Assembly (NCBI GenBank): GCA_030043495.1
Contig: JASHXO010000087.1
Span: forward strand, 1 to 7,420
Origin: Candidatus Rhabdochlamydia sp.
GTDB lineage: Bacteria > Chlamydiota > Chlamydiia > Chlamydiales > Rhabdochlamydiaceae
Direction: 5' to 3'
DNA: 7,420 nucleotides
Each line of letters starts with the position of its first letter. Within the stretch, counting starts at the first letter, position 1. Below, piece by piece: positions 1 to 5,894 of this stretch. A model generated the notes under the pieces. The model was not told the DNA's origin. It saw only the letters and a program-made list of their open reading frames with translations, and searched no databases. The position numbers and the translations under genes were made by a program.

Positions 1-390
1 AAGCGCCTTCTCGATGTGAAAAAAGGAAATTATCGCGTGATTCCCGTTGAGGAAGATGCAAACTTGTCCTTCATCGATATCAAGATCTTTGGCCCTTTCC
101 ACGCCATCAGAGGCGGAGTATTAGCAGGAGGTTGCCTTTATCTCAAATGCCTGGAAGGAGGCCATCCCATCTTTTATCGGCCAAGCATAGGACTCTATCA
201 TCCTAATTTTTCGATAATCTTTTGTGAAAATTTCACCACAATCCGCTTGACTTTGGGGCTGGATCCGATGCAGATCGATAATTTAGCCAAAAGCATTGAA
301 ATTATCGATTCTCTCAATGGTTCATCATGGCGATCATTAACAGATAAGCTAAGCTTTAGATTATTAAGGAATGGTAAGACAGAAAATTGA
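1..390 (+). CDS. 3' end of a PLP-dependent (fold type I-like) protein, paralogue of the gene at 3238-5805
   Basis: The reading frame is open from the first base to a TGA at 388-390, so this is the C-terminal 129 residues of a gene that starts upstream of the window. A GTG at position 16 could be read as a start, but the match to the downstream paralogue begins at least as early as this codon and no ribosome binding site is visible, so an internal start is unlikely. From the shared YRVIP motif to the final NG, I count about 46 identities in 97 ungapped positions with residues 749-845 of the large protein. Shared blocks include FIDIKIFG, YRP and TTxRLTxGxDP. The last block resembles the C-terminal VRLSVG motif of cystathionine gamma-synthase-type enzymes, whose Arg binds the substrate carboxylate. 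The catalytic lysine would lie upstream and cannot be seen. Function is therefore inferred from the paralogue; the substrate is unknown. Confidence 0.8.
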   Translation, partial: KRLLDVKKGNYRVIPVEEDANLSFIDIKIFGPFHAIRGGVLAGGCLYLKCLEGGHPIFYRPSIGLYHPNFSIIFCENFTTIRLTLGLDPMQIDNLAKSIEIIDSLNGSSWRSLTDKLSFRLLRNGKTEN

Positions 391-401
391 AGAATCCCTC
401 A

Positions 402-460
402 CTAGTGCTCTGTCAACAAAGTTTTTAACGATCGCAAAAATTAAGTTTACAGAGCACTAG
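402..460. repeat. 59-bp near-perfect palindrome, TA-flanked; MITE-like remnant or hairpin terminator
   Basis: The outer arms CTAGTGCTCTGT (402-413) and ACAGAGCACTAG (449-460) are perfect 12-bp inverted repeats. Around the same axis (base 431), AAC 415-417 pairs with GTT 445-447 and T5 422-426 pairs with A5 436-440. In all, 21 of 29 possible pairs match, plus one or two G-T pairs. If the terminal repeats are read as starting at GTGCTC, both ends are bordered by TA (403-404 and 458-459), as expected for a target duplication of IS630/Tc1-type or similar elements. It lies 11 bp after the stop of the upstream partial gene, so it could also end that transcript, although no T-run follows the outer stem. 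No transposase is present. I see no second copy in the window. Confidence 0.6.
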
Positions 461-562
461 GCCAAGGAATAGTTTCACGAAATGTACAAAGAAGCGCAAA
501 AAGTAAGTAACAATTTTTCGTAGACACACTCTAAGAAAATAAATTTTTATCCAACGAGGATT

Positions 563-1045
563 ATGGTCAACCCAATCAGAAATCAGATTGTACGTTTTTT
601 TAAACCTCCTACGAAAAAGAAACCTACTAAAGAAATCGACCTTCGAGTGAAAAAAGCTGTTAAAAAGCCCAAATCACCCACTCCAGAAAAAGCAAGCGCC
701 TCCATTAAGGCTTCCTCGAAAATCGCAACCGAAAAAGCGCTTTTGGCAGCTGAAAAGGCCGCTCGTGCAGCGCGGCAACAGGCCTTTGAAACAAAAAAAG
801 CAGCCGTTTTAGCCCAGAAAAAAGCTTTCCTTGCTCAACGCGCTCATATGGCGCAGCAAGCGGCGGCGGCGAAAAGGGCCCGCGCCGCAGAAAAGGCGAA
901 GAAAGCTGCAGAAAGAGCAGCCAGAAAGGCATCTGCCCTGCGCAGACTGGAAAAAATTAAAGCGTATTTGGCAAAGCCTGAAGAAAAGAAACGCAGCAAG
1001 CTTTTGAAAAAATACTTTCCCGGCAAGAAAAAGAAAAATCCTTGA
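563..1045 (+). CDS. Histone H1-like Lys/Ala-rich DNA-binding protein (Hc-like)
   Basis: The 160-residue product has about 36 Lys, 13 Arg and 36 Ala against only about 11 acidic residues, and almost no Cys, Trp or Gly. Residues 1-45 hold a short mixed start followed by Lys/Pro-rich sequence (PPTKKK, KKPKSPTP). Residues 46-135 are Ala/Lys/Arg repeats without helix breakers, likely a long charged helix. The end is a basic tail (KKYFPGKKKKNP). This is the composition of eukaryotic H1 tails and of chlamydial Hc1/Hc2, which condense the chromosome late in development. The repeats are less regular than Hc2 pentamers and I do not see the conserved Hc1 N-terminus, so assignment rests on composition. 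A GAGG lies at 556-559, only three bases before the ATG. An Ala/Lys-rich coiled-coil protein of TolA-linker type is the main alternative, but no membrane segment is present. Confidence 0.6.
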   Translation: MVNPIRNQIVRFFKPPTKKKPTKEIDLRVKKAVKKPKSPTPEKASASIKASSKIATEKALLAAEKAARAARQQAFETKKAAVLAQKKAFLAQRAHMAQQAAAAKRARAAEKAKKAAERAARKASALRRLEKIKAYLAKPEEKKRSKLLKKYFPGKKKKNP

Positions 1046-1094
1046 AACGGGCAAGTTCTTTGAGTAATGTTACAGGAGTCAGTTGTAAAATTTT

Positions 1095-1118
1095 AATTTC
1101 CTTCTTGAAGGAGAAATT
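1095..1118 (+). promoter_or_regulatory. Hairpin enclosing the Shine-Dalgarno sequence of the cysteine-synthase-like gene
   Basis: The ribosome binding site AAGGAG (1108-1113) sits five bases before the ATG at 1119. Just upstream, TCCTT (1099-1103) can pair with AAGGA (1108-1112) around a four-base loop, and AATT (1095-1098) can pair with AATT (1115-1118) past a two-base bulge (GA). The stem therefore hides the ribosome binding site and stops at the start codon. This may be a translational on/off element or thermosensor-like hairpin. It is short and AU-rich, so chance is a real alternative. Confidence 0.3.
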
Positions 1119-2051
1119 ATGCCCAAAATATGTGAAAATGCTTTGGAGCTTATTGGTAATACACCTCTTGTTTTACTGGATCGCATCCATTCTGGTCCTG
1201 GTAAGATTTATGGGAAGCTGGAAGCGGTTAATCCTGGAGGGAGCGTCAAAGATAGGCCAGCTCTTAAAATTATTCAAAAAGCTTATGAAGAAAAAAAATT
1301 GCAGCATGGGCAGCCGGTTGTAGAAATGACAAGCGGGAATATGGGAGCAGGCCTTGCTATCGTATGTAATGTCTACCAGAACCCATTCATTGCAACAATG
1401 TCGACTGGAAACAGCCCTGAACGAGCGAAAATGATGAGGGCACTTGGTGCAGAAGTTGTCTTGGTTCCCCAAGTGGATGGAGAGCTTGGCAAGGTTACAG
1501 GTAAAGATCTCGATGCAGTTAAAGAAAAAGCTCTCGAAATTACTAAAACAAGAAATGCTTTTTTTGCAGATCAGTTTAATAATCTTGGAAGTCTTTTGGC
1601 GCACGAAGAGGAAACAGGTCCAGAAATTTGGACTGCCCTTAATACTCAAATCGATGCTTTTGTCGCTATTGTGGGAAGCGGTGCTACATTTGTTGGCTGC
1701 AGCCGTTTTCTTAAAAAGAAAAAAGCTTCTATTTTTTGCGCAGCCGTAGAGCCAAAGGGAGCCGAAGCACTTAAGGGATTACCCATTACACACACCCAGC
1801 ATATTATTCAAGGCACCGGATATGCAAGCATCCCTCCACTCTGGGATGGGTCAGTTGCAGATGATTATATCAATATTTCCGATGAAGAAGCAGCCCAACA
1901 TCGAGAACTATTAGCAACAAGAGAAGGATTATACGTAGGATTTTCTTCGGGTGCGAACGTCTGTGCAGCCATTAAACTTCTGAAAAGCGGTAAAATAAAA
2001 TCGGATGCGACTGTCATCACCATCTTATGCGATACTGGCCTTAAGTATTAA
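1119..2051 (+). CDS. Cysteine synthase-family PLP enzyme (fold type II), divergent active site
   Basis: The 310-residue product has the order of motifs of O-acetylserine sulfhydrylases and cystathionine beta-synthase cores: LIGNTPLV at 11-18, the PLP lysine in NPGGSVKDR (K44), the substrate loop TSGNM (71-75), Gln152 in ADQFNN, the PLP-phosphate loop GSGAT (186-190), the pyridine-binding serine in SSGAN (276-280), and a terminal CDTGLKY. Known members make cysteine from O-acetylserine and sulphide in the cytoplasm. Length is close to CysM/CysK (about 300-320). Departures are notable: TSGNM replaces TSGNT, GSGAT replaces GTGGT, and STGNSPERAKMM replaces the usual MS-ERR segment. The Thr-to-Met change falls on a residue that normally contacts the amino-acid carboxylate, so substrate may differ from O-acetylserine. 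A clear AAGGAG precedes the ATG. The gene follows the histone-like gene by 73 bp and is convergent with the NmrA-type gene. Confidence 0.85.
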   Translation: MPKICENALELIGNTPLVLLDRIHSGPGKIYGKLEAVNPGGSVKDRPALKIIQKAYEEKKLQHGQPVVEMTSGNMGAGLAIVCNVYQNPFIATMSTGNSPERAKMMRALGAEVVLVPQVDGELGKVTGKDLDAVKEKALEITKTRNAFFADQFNNLGSLLAHEEETGPEIWTALNTQIDAFVAIVGSGATFVGCSRFLKKKKASIFCAAVEPKGAEALKGLPITHTQHIIQGTGYASIPPLWDGSVADDYINISDEEAAQHRELLATREGLYVGFSSGANVCAAIKLLKSGKIKSDATVITILCDTGLKY

Positions 2052-2083
2052 ATGCAGTGGGGAGGATTACGCCTTTTTATTTC

Positions 2084-2995
2084 TTAAGCTGCTTTTTTCG
2101 TAGAACGATAAATTTGCGCAATCTCTTTGGAAAACTCATCCAAGGTTGTCTTTCCCTTATGTTCAGAAGTCAACTTCTGTGTAGGGGCAATCTTCCCTTC
2201 ATTGAAAGCTCTCCACATTTCCACCATCAAATGGGCAACTTGATGTTTCATGCCCGAATCGATCATCCTTTTCTCATCTTGCTCGTAAGGAAGTTGCGTA
2301 TACTTCAAATCTGGCTTGCCAATTGCTTTACCGATCACTTTTGCCGCTTCCATTATCGTAACTTCGCGAGGCCCGATAAACTCAAAAATACTCGATCCGG
2401 TAAATTTTAATGCATCGATGAGTTCCGCAATTTTGAGGGCGATATCGCGTGTCACAACCATAGGGATCGGAAGGTCTCCTTTAAGGCTCATCACGATATT
2501 CCCGGAACTCTTAATGCTTGGAAGAGCCCAAAGCAAGTTCTCCATAAAGAACGCTGGGCGAAAATGAAGGACGTTCAAATTCGGAACTAAATTCAGCCTT
2601 TCTTCTTGCCGGTGCAATTCTTTAATGGGTCCGGTGCCAGAGGAAAGATGCGCTCCAATCGCACTGAGGTTTAAAACATGAGAAATTTTTGCTTTCGCAA
2701 TAGCTTGAACAGATGCTTCGGCTATTTTATCGCGAAAAACTTCCATATCGTCCGCAGTATATCCTGGAGGTATAAAGCTGAAAATGGCATGGCAGTCTTG
2801 GAATGCCTTAGTGAGGAGACTCATGTCTGTAAAATCGCCAGAAATAGTTTCGGCTCCCTTTGCTTTAAGTTCTTGAAGTTTATTTTCATCTCGTCCGAGC
2901 ACTCGGACTTTGTGGCCTTTTTTCAATAATTCTTCCGATAAATAGTAACCGATGTGGCCAGTGGCTCCCATGATTGCGAAAGTAGATTTTGCCAT
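2084..2995 (-). CDS. NmrA-like NAD(P)-binding family protein (atypical short-chain dehydrogenase)
   Basis: The 303-residue product begins with a Rossmann beta-strand and the glycine motif GATGHIG (10-16). The second strand ends in VRVLGRDENKL (30-40), whose Arg35 and Lys39 suit the 2'-phosphate of NADP. Next come GDFTD (53-57), a strand ending in HVLNLSAIGAH (106-116) and RPAFFMEN (146-153), a motif typical of NmrA/HSCARG-type proteins and of quinone oxidoreductase 2-like and isoflavone reductase-like relatives. There is no classical YxxxK catalytic pair; HRQEERL (128-134) sits where the family often carries a Lys or His. It may be an NADPH sensor or a reductase of quinones or small carbonyls; the substrate cannot be told. 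The ATG is preceded on its strand by a strong GGGGAGGA (complement of 3003-3010) with seven bases between, and by a good promoter, so it is a self-contained unit. It converges on the cysteine-synthase-like gene with 32 bp between stop codons. Confidence 0.85.
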   Translation of the reverse strand: MAKSTFAIMGATGHIGYYLSEELLKKGHKVRVLGRDENKLQELKAKGAETISGDFTDMSLLTKAFQDCHAIFSFIPPGYTADDMEVFRDKIAEASVQAIAKAKISHVLNLSAIGAHLSSGTGPIKELHRQEERLNLVPNLNVLHFRPAFFMENLLWALPSIKSSGNIVMSLKGDLPIPMVVTRDIALKIAELIDALKFTGSSIFEFIGPREVTIMEAAKVIGKAIGKPDLKYTQLPYEQDEKRMIDSGMKHQVAHLMVEMWRAFNEGKIAPTQKLTSEHKGKTTLDEFSKEIAQIYRSTKKAA

Positions 2996-3046
2996 TTTTT
3001 AATCCTCCCCTGAAATTATCCCAATTTTATCCTGTTCTATTCTTTA

Positions 3047-3074
3047 TTTATAAAAGTTTACATTGATTTGTCAA
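3047..3074 (-). promoter_or_regulatory. Sigma70-type promoter for the NmrA-like gene
   Basis: Read on the minus strand, a perfect -35 box TTGACA (complement of 3069-3074) is followed after 16 bases by TATAAA (complement of 3047-3052). This predicts transcription starting near 3040, a leader of about 45 bases and the strong Shine-Dalgarno at 3003-3010. The -35 box overlaps TTGA-N4-TCAA (3063-3074), a small inverted repeat that could be an operator for a local regulator. Confidence 0.6.
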
Positions 3075-3086
3075 TAATGTTTTAAT
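3057..3086 (+). promoter_or_regulatory. Candidate promoter for the large PLP-domain gene
   Basis: TTTACA (3057-3062) and TTTAAT (3081-3086) each match the sigma70 consensus at five of six positions, with 18 bases between. It would face away from, and overlap, the promoter of the NmrA-like gene, giving a divergent control region. It would leave a leader of roughly 130 bases. A second -10-like TATAGT at 3166-3171 lies nearer the gene but has only a poor -35 box. The stretch is AT-rich, so chance matches are likely. Confidence 0.35.
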
Positions 3087-3221
3087 ATGCGAACTTAATT
3101 TGAAGGATTAATATCAAGTTTGCCGATTTTTTTGATCCACGTTTTCTTTTCACATCTTCATTTTGTATAGTGATGAAAACTGGTAAAAAAAGCAATTCAT
3201 CATATATAGGAAAAAAGAACC

Positions 3222-3290
3222 ATGGATACGTTACGCGATGATCATACCTTCCCTATTACTACTTACTACGGCTTCACCAGCATTTTTTGA
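3222..3290 (+). other. Probable true N-terminus of the large protein, joined by a +1 shift at TTT-TGA
   Basis: An ATG at 3222 is preceded by AGGA (3208-3211) ten bases upstream and opens a 22-codon frame ending in TGA at 3288-3290. The last codons are ATT TTT TGA inside a run of six T (3283-3288). Skipping one T moves translation into the frame of the 855-codon ORF, giving GFTSIF joined to EPTVST. The ATG at 3238, which lies inside this short frame, has no ribosome binding site, and the sequence it yields (MIIPSLLLLTT) looks incidental. Possible causes are a sequencing error in the T-run, a real frameshift mutation, or programmed shifting. The slippery UUU before UGA recalls the CUU-UGA site of prfB, but I see no close upstream stimulatory Shine-Dalgarno. 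Confidence 0.5.
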
Positions 3291-5805
3291 GCCTACGGTT
3301 TCAACGCCGACAATAGAAATCGCCCTTTCGACGACGACGACCTCGGGGATCGCTGAAAAAATTGAACCGATTTACCATTCGCTCTTCGACCCGGCCATCT
3401 ATTTTGGAGCGGGAGTTTTCTTTGGATCAGCAACTCTTTTGAGCGGCGCAAGCTGGGCCATTTGTCAACTTTCGCCCTGGGCATCGACGACAGGAAATGA
3501 ATGTCTGATTTCCAGTCAAATCTTTGGGATTGCATCAATACATTCGTTTGCCCAAGTTTTTAAAACATCTCCCTTGTTTTCTTTTTTCTTTAAGAAGCTA
3601 CCCTCTTCGCATTCTGCTTGGGACCTCAACAAAAAACTTCTTTCGGAAATTCCAGCATCTTCTCTTGAAGATAAAGAACTTCTCAGCTTCTTAGAGAAGC
3701 GGTGGCTTGCCAAAATGACAGGCTGCTATCCTTTTCACGTCAATTGGATGTGTCCTTCCTTTGGAATCCCTTTTCAAGTGCATCCAGAATCGACGAATTC
3801 CTACGCCCGAGACCCAGCAACGAAATTCTCCGACACATATGTTCGACGCGTCGAAGCTTGGAAACGCTTTCTTCCGCATCCCAAAAAATTCCCATTGATT
3901 TTAACCCGACCTTCTTATGTTCGCGAGCATCTCCCTCTGTGCTTTGAGATTTCATATGGTGAAGAACTTCGGCACTTTGTCGAAAGATTGGTGCGAGTGA
4001 GTAGAACACCAGATTCGCCAGTCATAGTCGATTTAACCGCTGTTCTTCCCAGCGACACATTAGATCGAAAACGTTGGTTCGATATTTGGCATGCCTTCCA
4101 AAATCAACTTTCTGAATTGTGCATTGAACATCAATTAGACAAAAATCAGATCCTCTGTATCCAGAGAATTCAGCAAAGTGATATCGGAGGCATTCGCCTA
4201 CTTCCTTTTATTTCTGTTTCGCAAGAAAGCGTTGAGAAACAACATCAATTTCTCCTGGAATGGATCTCTCGATTTGGTCTTACAGCAAACCGTGTGGAAC
4301 TCGACCGTCCTTTTTTTCCTTCTGACTTTTCCCTTTCGGAAGGGCATACTATTTCCCATACTTCATGGGAATTCACATCCAAAGAACAATGGGTGAGTTT
4401 CCTCGATTCTATCGATCATGCTTGGAAATCCAGCCATCCGCAAAAGACCTTTATGATAAAAGGAACGTTGCAAATCCTCAAAGCACTGGGCACAATTCTT
4501 CCACAGGCTAAATGGGAGGAGATCATGAATTCTCCCACGCGCTCTTCTATTGTCCAACTTTCTTTTAAAAAAATAAAAGATCAGTTTCGTCTTCTTCTCG
4601 AAGAGGATGAAAAAGCTTTATTTCAGGAGACAGTGACGCACATTGAACAGATCCATGCCGACTTCACTTCCCTCCTGGAAATCTTTATGCCTTTTAAATC
4701 GGAAGATTTTCCTGAAGTCTACCGGCAACATCTCACAACAATCCCCGAGCAGCTTGTGCCACTGACAAGATATGCCATTCACTGTTCCGGAATGACCAGT
4801 TTAGGCGCTATTTTTCAAGTTATTGAAAAGTCCCTCGGCAGACCCGCTCATATACTTTACGGAGACAACACCTATTTTGAGATCATTAATTTATCCGAAC
4901 GTGTGACAAAAGCAACTCCAGTCAAAGAAGCTAAAGCAGAAGATTGGCAGGACGTTGATCTCCTCATCCTTCAGTTTAATCCCACCGTAAAAAGAATCAA
5001 TTTCAAAGTCACAGAATACCAAGCTACAGAATACCATGTGGAACAGATTGCAGATATTCTTCATCATGCCTTAAACGCTAGGAACGGAAAGCCTTTGTCG
5101 CTTGCATTAGACTGCACGCTTGATTATGGCAATTCGACGAGAGTCGGTAGTCTCCTTGCTGAATTTCAGAAAGAGATTGAAAATGGTGATCTCAATATCC
5201 TATGCTACCGCAGCGGGCTGAAGTTTGATCTTTTTGGCATGGACAACTACTGCGGAGCTCCTTTTTTCATGGTGAACAATCGAGATGCAAAGTGGTCATT
5301 TTTCGATTCCCTTTTGACCGATCCGGTATTACAGACCGATCGTTTAAGCCTCAATTGGTTTTGTCTTGTCTACCAATATGTTGCTCACTACTTAGAAGGG
5401 TATCGAAAACAGATCTTCGACAATACGCGGGCTGTGCTGAACAAGATTCCTGTACGGCTTTATAAAAGAGATAATCCCTATTACCGAGTCATTCCTATCG
5501 ATTCCGATGTCGATCCCACATTTATCGACATTAAGATTTTTGGAACATGTCATGAATTCAGAGGAGAACTTCTCGTTGGGATGTATTTTACCATCAAATG
5601 CATGGAGGCAGGCTTTCCTTTATTATATCGACCGGGAATTGCTTTCCTCCATCCCAATCTCGCTGTGCTTTATGGCAAAGAATGTACGACTGTCCGCCTG
5701 ACAGTTGGGTTTGATCCTGCACAAGTCGATGTCATTGTCCGTTGTCTAGAAAAAATTGATGCCTGCAATGGTCCCTATTCTTCAACAAAATCGTTAAGCC
5801 TTTAG
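3238..5805 (+). CDS. Large protein: N-terminal hydrophobic hairpin plus C-terminal PLP-dependent (Cys/Met metabolism-like) domain
   Basis: Read from ATG 3238 the product is 855 residues. Residues 53-78 are strongly hydrophobic (AIYFGAGVFFGSATLLSG) and 93-118 more weakly so, separated by a polar loop: a two-helix hairpin like that of chlamydial inclusion-membrane proteins, so membrane association is likely. Residues about 120-505 match nothing I recognise. From about 511 the sequence follows a fold type I PLP enzyme of the cystathionine gamma-synthase type: SGMTSLGAIFQ (517-527) as cofactor-phosphate segment, Asp625 in ALDCT as pyridine-nitrogen partner, Lys662 in SGLKFDLFGMDNYCG as likely Schiff-base lysine, and TTVRLTVG (817-824) with the carboxylate-binding Arg820. 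The gap from Asp to Lys is 37 residues, about 12 longer than usual. The substrate is unknown. The C-terminus is duplicated at 1-390. Start choice is doubtful: see the entry at 3222-3290. A catalytically dead PLP-fold effector is an alternative. Confidence 0.7.
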   Translation: MIIPSLLLLTTASPAFFEPTVSTPTIEIALSTTTTSGIAEKIEPIYHSLFDPAIYFGAGVFFGSATLLSGASWAICQLSPWASTTGNECLISSQIFGIASIHSFAQVFKTSPLFSFFFKKLPSSHSAWDLNKKLLSEIPASSLEDKELLSFLEKRWLAKMTGCYPFHVNWMCPSFGIPFQVHPESTNSYARDPATKFSDTYVRRVEAWKRFLPHPKKFPLILTRPSYVREHLPLCFEISYGEELRHFVERLVRVSRTPDSPVIVDLTAVLPSDTLDRKRWFDIWHAFQNQLSELCIEHQLDKNQILCIQRIQQSDIGGIRLLPFISVSQESVEKQHQFLLEWISRFGLTANRVELDRPFFPSDFSLSEGHTISHTSWEFTSKEQWVSFLDSIDHAWKSSHPQKTFMIKGTLQILKALGTILPQAKWEEIMNSPTRSSIVQLSFKKIKDQFRLLLEEDEKALFQETVTHIEQIHADFTSLLEIFMPFKSEDFPEVYRQHLTTIPEQLVPLTRYAIHCSGMTSLGAIFQVIEKSLGRPAHILYGDNTYFEIINLSERVTKATPVKEAKAEDWQDVDLLILQFNPTVKRINFKVTEYQATEYHVEQIADILHHALNARNGKPLSLALDCTLDYGNSTRVGSLLAEFQKEIENGDLNILCYRSGLKFDLFGMDNYCGAPFFMVNNRDAKWSFFDSLLTDPVLQTDRLSLNWFCLVYQYVAHYLEGYRKQIFDNTRAVLNKIPVRLYKRDNPYYRVIPIDSDVDPTFIDIKIFGTCHEFRGELLVGMYFTIKCMEAGFPLLYRPGIAFLHPNLAVLYGKECTTVRLTVGFDPAQVDVIVRCLEKIDACNGPYSSTKSLSL

Positions 5806-5894
5806 AGAACCTCTTTCAAAAAAAACAAAGCCCTCTAAAATTTTGTAGACGTTTAAAAGTTTGACAGGTAAAGATATTTCAAAAACCCAACTCA

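Noticed and set aside
16..18. GTG start for an independent 124-codon gene at the left edge
   Set aside because: The frame is open to the window edge, there is no ribosome binding site, and homology with the large protein indicates a C-terminal piece of a longer gene.
809..1054. Long minus-strand frames opposite the histone-like gene, and the overlapping one at 705-932
   Set aside because: They are Phe/Leu/Arg-rich mirror images of Lys/Ala codons on the other strand, have no ribosome binding site and resemble no family.
1173..1649. 158-codon minus-strand frame inside the cysteine-synthase-like gene
   Set aside because: The plus-strand gene is certain from its motifs, and the antisense product is low-complexity without recognisable domains.
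2052..2083. Possible bidirectional terminator between the convergent cysteine-synthase-like and NmrA-like genes
   Set aside because: AGG-N6-CCT followed by T's gives only three firm base pairs plus G-U pairs; too weak to call.
5861..5866. TTGACA as a -35 box for the methyltransferase gene
   Set aside because: No acceptable -10 box lies 15-19 bases downstream; the expected place reads AACCCA, right before the ATG.
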